DNA of 21,347 bases, from contig JBQTJJ010000107.1 of the NCBI GenBank assembly GCA_052387235.1, positions 1-21,347 of the forward strand, in the 5' to 3' direction. Below the pieces are notes generated by a model. The model saw only the letters and a list, made by a program, of their open reading frames with translations. It did no database searches and was not told the DNA's origin. Made by a program: the position numbers and the translations under genes. Positions 6,963-15,658 of the stretch are shown piece after piece. The first letter of the stretch is position 1. Every line of letters begins with the position of its first letter. This stretch comes from JBQTJJ01 sp052387235 (GTDB taxonomy: Bacteria; Actinomycetota; Acidimicrobiia; Acidimicrobiales; GCA-2861595).

Positions 6963-8537
6963 GTGGCCGAGCGCCGCCCGTGGCGGGTCGTCGATGCGGA
7001 CCTGTTCCGCTTCACCACCACCGATCTGCGCGACCTGCACGTGGCCGTCATGGCCGCCTTCGAGCAGGCCGCCGTCCTCGCCCCGGCCCTGAACCTCGAC
7101 CAGGTCCGGGCCGCCCTGGCCGCCACCGGATGGGACGAGCCCACCGACGACCAGAGCCTCCAGCGCACCCTGGAGTCCCTCACCGGCTGGGGCCTGCTCG
7201 ACGCCACCCAGGACCACGCCGCCCGCTACGGCACCCCAGAGGAGTTCGAGCGCAGGAACCTCCAGTGGTCGCTCACCCCCAGGGGGGAGGCGGCGGTGAG
7301 CGGCGTCCTCCACGCCCTCGACTCGCTGCGCCACGCCGTCGGGCTGCAGACGGCGGTGCTCCACGCCATCGGCGACGATCTGGCCGACCTGGCCGGCCTC
7401 GCCGCCGCCGAGCCCCGCACCGCCGGCGACGACGCCGGCATCCACATCAAGCTGGCCCAGGTGGAGCGCCACCTGGCCGCCCTGGTCAACGGCGTGCGCC
7501 AGTTCAACGGCCACCTCCAGCGCCTGCTCCGGGAGGACGCCACCGCCGACGACGTGTTCGCCGACGTCAAGCGGCGCACCGTCTCCTACCTGGAGGAGTA
7601 CGTCGACGGCGTGGAGCGCCCCCAGCGCCGGCTGGCCGCCGCCATCCAGCGGGTGGAGGAGCTGGGCCTGGCCACCGTGCTCGACCGGGCCCTGGCCGGC
7701 GCCAACCTGGCGCCCGTGGCCGACGGCGACCCCGCCCCGGCCTGGCTGGCCGAGCGCCGGCGCCGGTGGGACGCCCTGCGGGTGTGGTTCGCCCCCACCG
7801 CGGGCAGCGGCGAGCGGCCCCGCATCGAGGGCCTGCTCGACGTGGCCCGCACCGCCATCGTGGAGCTGCTGCGGGTCCTTGAGCGGCGCTGGGACAGCCG
7901 GCGCCGGGCCGCGTCGGTGGCCGACGACTTCCGGGCGCTCGCCGCCCTGTTCGCCGCCGCCCCCGGCGACGACGAGGCCCACCGCCTGTTCGGGGCCGCC
8001 TTCGGCCTCTGGCCGGCCCGCCACGCCCACCTGGCGCCCCTCGACGGCGAGGGCCGGGCACCCACCACGTCGTGGCTGGCCGCCGACCCGGTGGAGGTGG
8101 CCCCGTCCCTGCGCACCACCGGCGACCTGGCCCACCGGGGCCGGTCCCGACCGGTGGCCGACCCCTCTTACTACCGGGCCGCCCGCCAGCGGGACCAGGC
8201 CGCCGCCCTGGCCGACCACCACGAGCTGCGGGCCGCCCTGGCCACCACCGGCGCCGTGCGCCTGTCCCGCTTCGACCGCCTCCCCCACGACGCCTTCGCC
8301 GAGCTGCTGGCCCTGCTGGCCGCCGGCCTCGACGCCCCGCTCGGCACCGACGGCGCCCGCCGGGCCCTGTCCGTCGACGGCCGGGTGGAGGTCGTGCTCA
8401 CCGACCCGGGCGACGGCCGCACCGCCCGCCTGGCCACCGACGAGGGCGTGCTCCACGGCCCCGACCTGCTGGTCTCGATCACCCTCGACGGCGGCGGCGC
8501 CACCGCCGCCCGCGAGCGGGAGGCCGCCGGTGGCTGA
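6963..8537 (+). CDS. jetA: Wadjet type II JetA (TIGR02677/DUF2397), kleisin-like subunit
   Basis: A 524-aa protein I assign to the DUF2397/TIGR02677 family from its N-terminus (PWRVVDADLFRFTTTDLRDLHVAVMAAFEQA), which forms a winged-helix-like region to about residue 115, with ERRNLQWSLTPRGEAAV as its wing, followed by long helices (VERHLAALVNGVRQFNGHLQRLLRED, YLEEYVDGVERPQRRLAAAIQRVEEL). In Wadjet/MksFEBG complexes this subunit is the kleisin bridging the SMC heads. It is the first gene of the operon and overlaps jetB by 8 bp. GTG 6963 is chosen because the frame matches the family N-terminus and a -10 box sits just upstream. No truncation or frameshift is evident. Confidence 0.88.
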   Translation: MAERRPWRVVDADLFRFTTTDLRDLHVAVMAAFEQAAVLAPALNLDQVRAALAATGWDEPTDDQSLQRTLESLTGWGLLDATQDHAARYGTPEEFERRNLQWSLTPRGEAAVSGVLHALDSLRHAVGLQTAVLHAIGDDLADLAGLAAAEPRTAGDDAGIHIKLAQVERHLAALVNGVRQFNGHLQRLLREDATADDVFADVKRRTVSYLEEYVDGVERPQRRLAAAIQRVEELGLATVLDRALAGANLAPVADGDPAPAWLAERRRRWDALRVWFAPTAGSGERPRIEGLLDVARTAIVELLRVLERRWDSRRRAASVADDFRALAALFAAAPGDDEAHRLFGAAFGLWPARHAHLAPLDGEGRAPTTSWLAADPVEVAPSLRTTGDLAHRGRSRPVADPSYYRAARQRDQAAALADHHELRAALATTGAVRLSRFDRLPHDAFAELLALLAAGLDAPLGTDGARRALSVDGRVEVVLTDPGDGRTARLATDEGVLHGPDLLVSITLDGGGATAAREREAAGG

Positions 8538-9810
8538 GTCCCTCCTCACCCGCGACCTGGCCGACGAGCGCGCCACCGCCATCCGGACCCTCCTCGGCCG
8601 CCCCCTGCTCGACACCCGCACCGACCCCGACGCCTTCCGCCTGGTGGCCCGCCACGCCCCCTGGCTGGTCGACTGGTTCGAGCGGGCCTGCGGGTGGTCC
8701 CTCACCGTCGACCCCGCCGGCGGGTGGGCCCGGCTGGCCAAGCGGGCCGGCGCCGTCGACGGCACCCGGCCCCTGCGCCGCACCCGGGGCGCCGGCGGCC
8801 CCTTCGACCGCCGGCGCTACCAGCTCCTGTGCCTGGTGTGCGCCGAGCTGGTGCGCCACCCGGTCACCACCGTGGGCCTGCTGGCCGGCGCCGTCACCCG
8901 CGACGCCGGGCTCGCCACCGCCCGCCACGGCGAGCGGGCCGCCCTGGTCGACGCCCTGCGGGCCCTCATGGCCTGGGGGGCGGTGCGGGCCACGGCCGGC
9001 GACGTCGACGCCTATGTCGGCAGCGAGAAGGGCAACGCCATCCTCACCGCCGACACCGCCCGCCTCCACCGCCTGCTGGCCTGCGCCACCGCCCCGAGCG
9101 CGCTCCCCGAGGGCATCACCGCCGGCGACGCCGTGGCCCGCCTGGTGGCGGAGCCCCGCTACGGCGACGCCCCCCACGCCCCGGGCACGAGCGCCGCCAC
9201 CGCGGCCGCCGCCACCGCCACCGCCACCGCCGACGAGGCCCGCCACAAGTGGGCCCGCCACAGCCTGGCCCGCGGCCTGCTCGACCAGCCCGTCGTCCAC
9301 CTCGACGACCTGAGCCCCCCCGAGGCCGACTACCTGGCCACCACCAGCGGGCGCAAGTGGCTGCGGGAGCGGGTGGCCGAGGCCGGCCTCGAGCTGGAGG
9401 AGCGGGCCGAGGGGCTGCTGGCCGTGGACGCCGAGGCCCTGGCCACCGACCGCCACTTCCCGGCCCCGCTGGGCAACGCCCACCAGCTGGCCCTGCTGCT
9501 GGCCGATCGCCTGGTCACCACCGACGCCCAGGGCGACCGCCGGCTGGGCCGCCTCTCCGCCCGCCAGCTGGAGGCCGAGACGGCTGCCGTGTTCGCCAAG
9601 TTCCCGTCGTGGGCCAAGGGTCGGCGCGACGAGGGCGGTCCCGAGCGCCTGGCCCAGGAGGCGGTGGACCTGCTGGCCGCCTTCGGCCTGGTGCGCCTCC
9701 ACCCCGACGGCGCCGTCGAGGCCCGCCCCGCACTGGCCCGCTACCGGGTCGGCGACCCCGTGCTCACCGCCCCCCCGCCCAGCCTGTTCGACGAGGAGGT
9801 CCACCAGTGA
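8530..9810 (+). CDS. jetB: Wadjet type II JetB (TIGR02678/DUF2398), KITE-like subunit
   Basis: A 426-aa protein of the DUF2398/TIGR02678 family. Recognisable blocks are AIRTLLGRPLLDTRTDPDAFRLVARHAPWLVDWFERACGW, the RRRYQLLCLVCAELVRHPVTTVGLLA helices, and LVDALRALMAWGAVRATAGD near the middle. In Wadjet complexes JetB is the KITE (MksE-like) subunit that binds kleisin. GTG 8530 has GGGAGG 6 nt upstream and overlaps jetA by 8 bp. An Ala/Thr-rich stretch (residues about 220-236) looks like a flexible insertion. The last codons overlap the jetC start by 4 bp, and GAGGAGG inside its 3' end serves as the jetC SD. Confidence 0.88.
   Translation: MAESLLTRDLADERATAIRTLLGRPLLDTRTDPDAFRLVARHAPWLVDWFERACGWSLTVDPAGGWARLAKRAGAVDGTRPLRRTRGAGGPFDRRRYQLLCLVCAELVRHPVTTVGLLAGAVTRDAGLATARHGERAALVDALRALMAWGAVRATAGDVDAYVGSEKGNAILTADTARLHRLLACATAPSALPEGITAGDAVARLVAEPRYGDAPHAPGTSAATAAAATATATADEARHKWARHSLARGLLDQPVVHLDDLSPPEADYLATTSGRKWLRERVAEAGLELEERAEGLLAVDAEALATDRHFPAPLGNAHQLALLLADRLVTTDAQGDRRLGRLSARQLEAETAAVFAKFPSWAKGRRDEGGPERLAQEAVDLLAAFGLVRLHPDGAVEARPALARYRVGDPVLTAPPPSLFDEEVHQ
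9211..9228 (+). repeat. three tandem GCCACC hexamers inside jetB
   Basis: GCCACC is repeated three times without change, within a longer GCC/ACC-rich tract from about 9190 to 9232. It encodes alternating Ala and Thr in an otherwise folded protein. Because the unit is a multiple of three, copy-number change would alter linker length without breaking the frame. Confidence 0.6.
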
Positions 9811-12800
9811 CCCTCACCATGCGGCCCGGCGAGGCCGTCACCGCCCTCCCCGAGCGCCCGCCCCGCTGGCGCCCCACCCGGGCCGGGCTCATCGCCCTGT
9901 GGCGCTACTGGGACGAGACGTTCACCTTCCACCACGGCCGCCTGCTGCTGCGGGGCCCGAACGGGGCGGGCAAGTCGATGGCCCTGGAGCTGCTCCTACC
10001 CCTGCTGCTCGACGGCGACCCCAGCCCGCGCAAGCTCTCCTCGGCCGCCAAGACGAGGGGCGGGCTGTTCGACCGGGTGATGACCGGCACCGACGAGCCC
10101 TCCCGCACCGGCTACGCCTGGGTCGAGTTCACCCGGGGCGGCGAGACCTTCACGGCCGGCGCCCGCATCCGGGCCTCGCAGGCCACCCGCAAGGTCGACG
10201 TCGACTGGTTCACCACCACCCTGGCCGTCGGCCGGGAGCTGCACCTGCTGGACGCCATCCGCACCCCGCTCTCCCGCAAGGGGCTGGTGGAGGCGCTGGG
10301 CGACGCCGGCCGGGTCCACCACAACGGCGACGAGCACCGGGCCGCCGTGCGGGAGGCCCTCTTCCCCGGCTTCTCGGCCGACCGCTTCGCCTCCGTCGTC
10401 CAGGCCCTGCTGGCCCTGCGCCAGGAGAAGCTGTCCCAGCACCTCGACCTGGCCAAGCTGTCGGGCACCCTGTCGGAGTCGCTGCCGCCGGTGGACGAGC
10501 ACGACGTGGCCGCCGTGGCCGAGGGCTTCGAGCGCCTCGACCGGCGCCGGGCCGAGCTGGAGGCGCTGGAGGCCGAGAAGGAGGAGGTGCGGCTGCTGGC
10601 CCTGCGCCAGCGCGACTACGCCCGGGCCGTGGTGGTGGGGGAGGCGAGGAAGGTGCGGTCGGCCGAGACCAGGCGGGACGACGTCACGCGCGCCGAGCGC
10701 CACGCCCGGGCCGCCCTGGAGGAGGTGGAGGCCGAGTCGGCCGCCGCCGGCGATGAGCGGCGGGCGGTGGCCGAGCGGGCCGGCGCCATCGCGGTGGAGG
10801 TCGACGCCCTCAAGACCAGCGACGCCTACAAGAGCGGCGTGGCCCTGGCCGACCTGCGCGAGCACGCCCGCAGCCTGCGCTCCACCGCCACCCGCCTGGA
10901 CGAGGCCGCCGCCGAGCGGGCCGCCCAGCGGGACGCAGCCGCCGCCGAGGCCGACGAGGCCGGCGCCGAGCAGCACGCGGCGGCCCGGAACCTGGCCCTG
11001 GCCGGCGACGACCTGCACCACGCCGCCGCCCCGGTGGGCGCCGGGGGTGTGGTGGACGAGGCCGCCGCCGACTCCGACGCCGACGGCGGCGAGCGCCTGG
11101 TGCAGGCCTGGGTCGAGTCCCGGCGGCGCCGGGTGGGCGAGGTGCGGGCCGCCGTCGTGGCCCATACCACCTCCGTCGACCGCCGCACCCTGCGGGAGGA
11201 GCAGGTGGCGGGGGACGAGGCCGCCGTCGACGCCTGCGCGGTGGCGGCCGGCGAGTCCCGCTCGGCCGAGGCCGCCGCCGTGGAGACGTACGCCACGGCC
11301 GTGGCCGGGTGGGCCGAGGGGTGCGAGACCATCGGCCCCGAGCGGGTCGCCGGCGCCCTGCCCTGCCCCGCCGAGGAGCCGGAGGCGGTGCGCCAGGCGT
11401 TGGCCGCCCTGGCCACCGAGCTGGGGGCGGAGGACGCGGTTGCCCGCAGCGTGCTCGGCGCCGAGCGCTCCGCCGCCACCGCCGAACGGGCCGCCCTGGC
11501 CGAGGAGCGGGCCCGGTGGGCCGGCGGCGGGCTGGTCGACCCCGACGGCCCGGCATGGCGCACGCCCCGCGCCGGCCTGGCCGGTGCGCCGCTGTGGCGG
11601 CTGGTCGACGTGGCCCCCGGCGTGTCGACGGCCGATGTCGACGGCATGGAGTCGGCCCTCGCCGGCGCCGGCCTGCTCGACGCCTGGGTCGAGCCCGACG
11701 GCGCCGTCCACCTGGGCGACGGCCGGGCCGACGTGGTGTTCTCGCCCCGGGCGTGGACCGGCCGCTCGCTGGCCCAGGTGCTGGTGCCGGCCGATGCCGT
11801 CGAGGTCGATGCCGGTGTGCCGGCCGGCGTGGTGGCCGCCGTGGTGGCGTCCGTGCCCCTGGCCGCCACCGCCCTACCCACCGCCGAGACGGCCCGCGAC
11901 GGCCCCGTGCCGGCGCCCATCTCGGTCACCACCGCGGCCGGCGGGCCGGCCCACGACGGCCCCGAGGTCGTCGTCGCCCTCGACGGCACCTACCGCCTGG
12001 GCGCCGCCACCGGCCGCGGCCCGCAGCGCCCGGCCGCGCTGCTGGGCGCGGTGGCCCGCGAGCGCCGGCGGCTGGAGCGCCTGGCCGAGCTCGGCGCCGC
12101 CCTGGCTGGCGTCGACACCCGCCTGGCCGGCCTCGACCGGCGCGAGAACGGCCTCCACCGGCGCCGGGCCGCGGTGGCGGCCGAGCTGGGCGCCGTGCCG
12201 AGCGGCGATCCCGTCCACCAGGCCCGCCGGGCCCTGGCCGATGTCGAGGTCCACCTGGCCGGCGCCGAGAACCGCCTGGCCCGGACCCGCCGGTCCCTGG
12301 CCGAGGCCGAGCAGGCGGTGCGGGAGGCGCTGCGCACCCTCACCGGTCTGGCCGCCCGCCACGGCCTGCCCACCGACGTCGAGGGGCTCACCGAGGTGGA
12401 GGCCGGCCTGGCCAAGCTGGCCCGGGCCGCCGGCACCTGGGCCCGCCGGCGCCGGGAGCTGGCCGGCGCCGAGCGCCACCACACCAGGTCCGTCGCCCGC
12501 CTGGCCGAGGCCGAGCGGGCCGCCCGGTCGGCCGCCGCCCACCACCAGGAGGCCGAGCGCGACGCCGTCGCCACCGAGGGCCGGGTGGCCGGGTTGGAGT
12601 CGGCTGTGGGCGCCGAGTACGGCGAGGTGCTGCGCCGGCTGGGATCGCTGGAGGAGGAGCGCACCGCCGCCCGGCGCCGGGAGCGGGAGCTGGCCGGCCA
12701 GGTCCCCGCCCTGGAGCGACGGGTGGGCGCCCTCACCACCGAGCTGGCCGCGGCCGAGGCCGAGCGGGCCCGGGCCGACCGGGAGCGGGCCGCGTCCCAG

Positions 12801-13916
12801 CAGCGCCTGGTGGCGGTGCTGGGCGCCTTGGGCGACGACGCCGCCGTTCCCCGGCCCGAGGCGCTCGACACCGCCACCGCCATCCTCGACGGGGCCCGGG
12901 CCATCGCCGCCGACCACGAGCGGGTCGACACCGGGCACCAGGCCGTCGAGCGCCTGTCGGAGCGGGTGCGGGAACGGGTGCACCTGGCCCAGGCCGTCCT
13001 CGGCGCCCGGGTCGACGTGTCCCGGGAGATGGGGGACGGCTGGTGGGTCCTCGCCACGGTGGCCGGCGGCCGCCGGCGGGGGGCGGCCGCCCTGGCCGCG
13101 GCCCTGGCCGCCGAGCTGGCCGAGGGCCGGGTCGAGCTGGCCGCCGAAGAGGAGCGGCTGTTCGAGCAGACACTCGCCGGCAGCGTGCGCCGGGCCCTGG
13201 CCGAGCGCATCCGCCACGCCAACGGCCTGGTCGACGCCATCAACGCCCAGCTCGACGCCGTGCGCACCCTGGCCGGCGGGGTGCAGGTGCTGCTGCGCTG
13301 GGAGGTCGACCCCGACCAGCCGGCGGCCGTGAAAGCGGCCCGGGCCCTGCTCCTGCGCGACCCGGCCGACCTCTCCGACGAGGAGCGGGCCTCGCTCCAG
13401 GCCTTCGTGCGGGCCCGGGTCGACCAGGCTCGGGCCGAGCTGGAGGCCACCGCCTCGTGGGAGGCCAGGCTGCGGGAGACGCTCGACTACCGGGCCTGGC
13501 ACCGCTTCACCCTCCAGCTGGCCCACCGGGACTGGGAGGGCTTCCAGCCGGCCACGGCCAGGCGGCTCCAGAAGCTGTCCACCGGCGAGCGCTCCATCGC
13601 CCTCCACCTGCCGATGATCGCCTCGGTGGCCGCGCACTACGCCGGCGACGGCGGCGCCCCGGCCGGCTGCCCCCGGCTCATCCTGCTCGACGAGCTGTTC
13701 GCCGGCGTCGACGCCGCCAACCGGTCCCAGCTGTTCCGCACGTTCAGCGAGTGGGACCTCGACGCCGTGTTCACGAGCGACCACGAGTGGTGCCAGTACG
13801 CCAGCCTCGACGGCATCGCCATCCACCACCTGCACCCACCGGCCGGCGACGAGCCCGTCACCTCCACCCGCTTCACCTGGGACGGCCGGCGCCGGCTGGT
13901 CGACGCCCCCGCCTGA
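9807..13916 (+). CDS. jetC: Wadjet type II JetC (TIGR02680), SMC-like ATPase
   Basis: A 1369-aa SMC-like ATPase. The N-terminal head has Walker A GPNGAGKS (50-57). A long Ala/Glu/Arg-rich coiled coil (about 230-580) leads to a hinge-like globular region (about 585-745, starting GAPLWRLVDVAPGVS and ending near EVVVALDGTYRLGAATGRG). The coil returns (about 745-1110). The C-terminal head has the ABC signature LSTGERS (1257-1263), Walker B LILLDE (1291-1296) with the D-loop GVDAANR, and the switch histidine in SDHEW (H1326). All ATPase elements are intact. In Wadjet this motor extrudes DNA loops. GTG 9807 has GAGGAGG 7 nt upstream and a 4-bp overlap with jetB; ATG 9819 is a less likely start. Confidence 0.92.
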   Translation: MTLTMRPGEAVTALPERPPRWRPTRAGLIALWRYWDETFTFHHGRLLLRGPNGAGKSMALELLLPLLLDGDPSPRKLSSAAKTRGGLFDRVMTGTDEPSRTGYAWVEFTRGGETFTAGARIRASQATRKVDVDWFTTTLAVGRELHLLDAIRTPLSRKGLVEALGDAGRVHHNGDEHRAAVREALFPGFSADRFASVVQALLALRQEKLSQHLDLAKLSGTLSESLPPVDEHDVAAVAEGFERLDRRRAELEALEAEKEEVRLLALRQRDYARAVVVGEARKVRSAETRRDDVTRAERHARAALEEVEAESAAAGDERRAVAERAGAIAVEVDALKTSDAYKSGVALADLREHARSLRSTATRLDEAAAERAAQRDAAAAEADEAGAEQHAAARNLALAGDDLHHAAAPVGAGGVVDEAAADSDADGGERLVQAWVESRRRRVGEVRAAVVAHTTSVDRRTLREEQVAGDEAAVDACAVAAGESRSAEAAAVETYATAVAGWAEGCETIGPERVAGALPCPAEEPEAVRQALAALATELGAEDAVARSVLGAERSAATAERAALAEERARWAGGGLVDPDGPAWRTPRAGLAGAPLWRLVDVAPGVSTADVDGMESALAGAGLLDAWVEPDGAVHLGDGRADVVFSPRAWTGRSLAQVLVPADAVEVDAGVPAGVVAAVVASVPLAATALPTAETARDGPVPAPISVTTAAGGPAHDGPEVVVALDGTYRLGAATGRGPQRPAALLGAVARERRRLERLAELGAALAGVDTRLAGLDRRENGLHRRRAAVAAELGAVPSGDPVHQARRALADVEVHLAGAENRLARTRRSLAEAEQAVREALRTLTGLAARHGLPTDVEGLTEVEAGLAKLARAAGTWARRRRELAGAERHHTRSVARLAEAERAARSAAAHHQEAERDAVATEGRVAGLESAVGAEYGEVLRRLGSLEEERTAARRRERELAGQVPALERRVGALTTELAAAEAERARADRERAASQQRLVAVLGALGDDAAVPRPEALDTATAILDGARAIAADHERVDTGHQAVERLSERVRERVHLAQAVLGARVDVSREMGDGWWVLATVAGGRRRGAAALAAALAAELAEGRVELAAEEERLFEQTLAGSVRRALAERIRHANGLVDAINAQLDAVRTLAGGVQVLLRWEVDPDQPAAVKAARALLLRDPADLSDEERASLQAFVRARVDQARAELEATASWEARLRETLDYRAWHRFTLQLAHRDWEGFQPATARRLQKLSTGERSIALHLPMIASVAAHYAGDGGAPAGCPRLILLDELFAGVDAANRSQLFRTFSEWDLDAVFTSDHEWCQYASLDGIAIHHLHPPAGDEPVTSTRFTWDGRRRLVDAPA

Positions 13917-15172
13917 TGGCCCGGCGAGCCAGTCCTCGCCTCACGCCGGCCGAGCGTCTCGCCCTGCCCGGCCTCGCGCCACTGGTCGACGAGCTGACCC
14001 GCCGCTTCGGCGAGGGCACCCTGCCGGTGCAGCTCACCCTGCGGAACCTGGAACCGATGGAGCGCCTCGTCCTGGCCGACCTGTTCGGCCGGGACCGCAT
14101 GCCCGATCCCACCGCCCGGGTGACGGTCGCCCGGCTGGTCGCCGCCCTCGGCCTCGAGTCGGTGCAGGCCCTGCGCGCCGTCGTGGAGGAGCTGCGGGGA
14201 CCGCTCCCCGACCGCCGGGCCGAGCGGCAGGCCCAGCGCTCGGCCCGGGACGAGCTGTGGTCGTGGCTGGAGGCGGAGGCGCTGGGGGTTCCGTTGTTCG
14301 GGCGCGCTCCGGGGGCGGTGCCGGCGTGGGTCGAGCGGGTGCGGACCCAGGGCCCGAGAGGGGGCGTCGACACCCACCGCCGGCGCCTGGAACGGGCGCT
14401 GCACGTCCTGCGGGCCCTGCCGGCCGGCGGCGTGCCCCTGGCCGCCTTCGCCAACGACCTCGCCGGCGACCCCCATGCGCTCGACCGGGGCCGGCGGGTG
14501 GCGGCCCTGGTGCTCGACGCAGTGGCCCTGGCCGCCGGCGCACCCCTGCCCACCGGCGCCGAGGCGGCCCGTGACCTGTGGGAGTCGGTCGGCGTCGCCC
14601 CCGACCCGCTGTCGTCCACGGTGCTGGCGCTCGGACTGTCCGGCGCCGGTGTCCCCGCCCCGCTCGGCCCGTGGCTCGAGGCGTCGAGGGAAGAGGGCGA
14701 GCCGGTGGTGCTAACCCTCTCCCAGCTCCGCCGCTGGCCCGTGGCACCCCTGGCCGGCGACGCCTGCGCCTACGTGGTGGAGAACCCGTCCCTCGTGGCC
14801 GAGGCCGCCCGCATCGGGTGGGTGGGGCGCCCGCCGCTCGTCTGCAGCTCGGGTCGGCCCACCGTCGCCGTCGTCACGCTGCTGCGTCAGCTGGGCGCCG
14901 GTGGGGGCGTCCTCCACCAGCATGCCGACTTCGACCCCTCGGGCCTGTCGATCACCGCATGGCTGGCACGGCATGCCGGCACGACGCCGTGGCGCATGAC
15001 GGCGCTCGACTACGCCTCGTGCGTCGGCCAGGGCGAGACGGCCACCGTCGGCTCGCTGCCGGCGACCGCATGGGACCCGTCCCTGGCCGGCAGGGTGGCG
15101 GAGGCAGGGCGGCCTCTCTACGAGGAGCAGCTGCGGGACGAGCTCCTTGCCGCCATCGTCGCGAGCGGGTGA
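13916..15172 (+). CDS. jetD: Wadjet type II JetD (TIGR02679/DUF2399), Toprim nuclease subunit
   Basis: A 418-aa protein of the DUF3323-DUF2399 (TIGR02679) type. The C-terminal Toprim-like domain keeps its acidic residues: E289 in AYVVENPSLV and D338/D340 in HADFDPSGLSI, followed by W-rich LARHAGTTPWRMTALDY. In Wadjet/MksG this topoisomerase VI-like subunit cuts plasmid DNA once the SMC motor stalls; the intact acidic triad predicts an active nuclease. The N-terminal half (PMERLVLADLFGRDRMPDPTARVTVARLVAALGLESVQALRAVVEEL) fits the DUF3323 arm. The ATG overlaps the jetC stop by one base (TGATG) and has no clear SD, so reinitiation is likely. It ends 34 bp from a convergent gene. Confidence 0.9.
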   Translation: MARRASPRLTPAERLALPGLAPLVDELTRRFGEGTLPVQLTLRNLEPMERLVLADLFGRDRMPDPTARVTVARLVAALGLESVQALRAVVEELRGPLPDRRAERQAQRSARDELWSWLEAEALGVPLFGRAPGAVPAWVERVRTQGPRGGVDTHRRRLERALHVLRALPAGGVPLAAFANDLAGDPHALDRGRRVAALVLDAVALAAGAPLPTGAEAARDLWESVGVAPDPLSSTVLALGLSGAGVPAPLGPWLEASREEGEPVVLTLSQLRRWPVAPLAGDACAYVVENPSLVAEAARIGWVGRPPLVCSSGRPTVAVVTLLRQLGAGGGVLHQHADFDPSGLSITAWLARHAGTTPWRMTALDYASCVGQGETATVGSLPATAWDPSLAGRVAEAGRPLYEEQLRDELLAAIVASG

Positions 15173-15181
15173 TCGGCCCGC
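15165..15181 (+). terminator. weak hairpin overlapping the jetD stop
   Basis: GCGGGT (15165-15170) and GCCCGC (15176-15181) give a 6-bp stem, counting one G-U pair, around a 5-nt loop that contains most of the jetD stop codon. There is no T tract. It is the only hairpin I see in the 34-bp gap before the convergent SnoaL-like gene, so it is a candidate terminator but may be incidental in such GC-rich DNA. Confidence 0.22.
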
Positions 15182-15206
15182 CCTCGGTGGCGTGTCCGTG
15201 ACGAAC

Positions 15207-15593
15207 TCAGCCGACTATGGCGTCCACCGCAGCTTGGTCGACGGGGATGTACCACATCTCCGAGACCTTTCCGTCGCGGAAGTGGAAGACGAAGACCTCG
15301 TTGAACTCTCGCGTCTCGCTGCCGAGTACGGACTTCCCGCGCTGGAGGATGATCCCGTGCTCGTCGTCGGCGACGTAGGCGTGGTTCTGGAAGGAGTACT
15401 CGCCCATCGCCTCCATGAAGCGCCCGAACAGGTCCTTGAACTGGTCGAGGCCCTGGTAGTCGCCGGCCAGCCGACTGCTCCCCGCCACGTGCACCACGAC
15501 GTCGTCGGTGTAGTACGAGAGGAACGCCTCGACGTCTCCCCGCTCCATGGCTTCGTCCGCCTGCCGCAGGACCTCTGCGTTCGGGTGGGCCAT
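15207..15593 (-). CDS. SnoaL-like / NTF2-fold protein
   Basis: A 128-aa protein with a classic SnoaL-like layout: helix EVLRQADEAMERGDVEAFLSYYTDDVVVHVAGSSRLAGDYQGLDQFKDLF, then strands HAYVADDEHGIILQRGKSV, REFNEVFVFHFRDGKVSEMWYIPVDQAAVDAIVG. The FNEVFVFHFRDGKVSEMWYIPVD ending is typical of small ketosteroid-isomerase-like proteins of unknown substrate. ATG 15593 is preceded by a GGGGGAG SD at about 7 nt. It follows the alpha/beta hydrolase on the same strand after 65 bp and converges on jetD. It shares only the fold with the SnoaL-like protein at 913. Confidence 0.82.
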   Translation of the reverse strand: MAHPNAEVLRQADEAMERGDVEAFLSYYTDDVVVHVAGSSRLAGDYQGLDQFKDLFGRFMEAMGEYSFQNHAYVADDEHGIILQRGKSVLGSETREFNEVFVFHFRDGKVSEMWYIPVDQAAVDAIVG

Positions 15594-15646
15594 CGCTCGC
15601 TCCCCCTTCTCTCGACCGGGGTGCCCTCCGGCGCACCGGCGCGCTG

Positions 15647-15652
15647 AATGTA
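15647..15652 (-). promoter_or_regulatory. candidate -10 for the SnoaL-like gene
   Basis: On the minus strand this reads TACATT, a TANNNT match in the 65-bp gap after the hydrolase gene. Transcription would start near 15640 and leave a leader of about 47 nt. No TTGACA-like -35 is visible, so the gene may equally be read through from the hydrolase. Confidence 0.3.
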
Positions 15653-15658
15653 CACCGG

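Noticed and set aside
9190..9240. CRISPR-like or VNTR array in jetB
   Set aside because: Only three hexamer copies inside a coding codon-repeat tract, with no spacers.
11990..13450. A long minus-strand Ser/Arg-rich frame opposite jetC
   Set aside because: It is the antisense shadow of the coiled-coil region; no domain, no SD, and composition typical of high-GC shadows.
6963..15172. The four-gene SMC operon as a previously undescribed defence system
   Set aside because: Gene order and families match the known Wadjet type II (JetABCD) set, so it is reported as that.
11309..15172. A 1287-aa plus-strand open frame running through jetC into jetD
   Set aside because: Only its last 418 residues (from ATG 13916) are the JetD protein; the upstream part is an Arg/Pro/Gly-rich shadow of jetC without domain signals.
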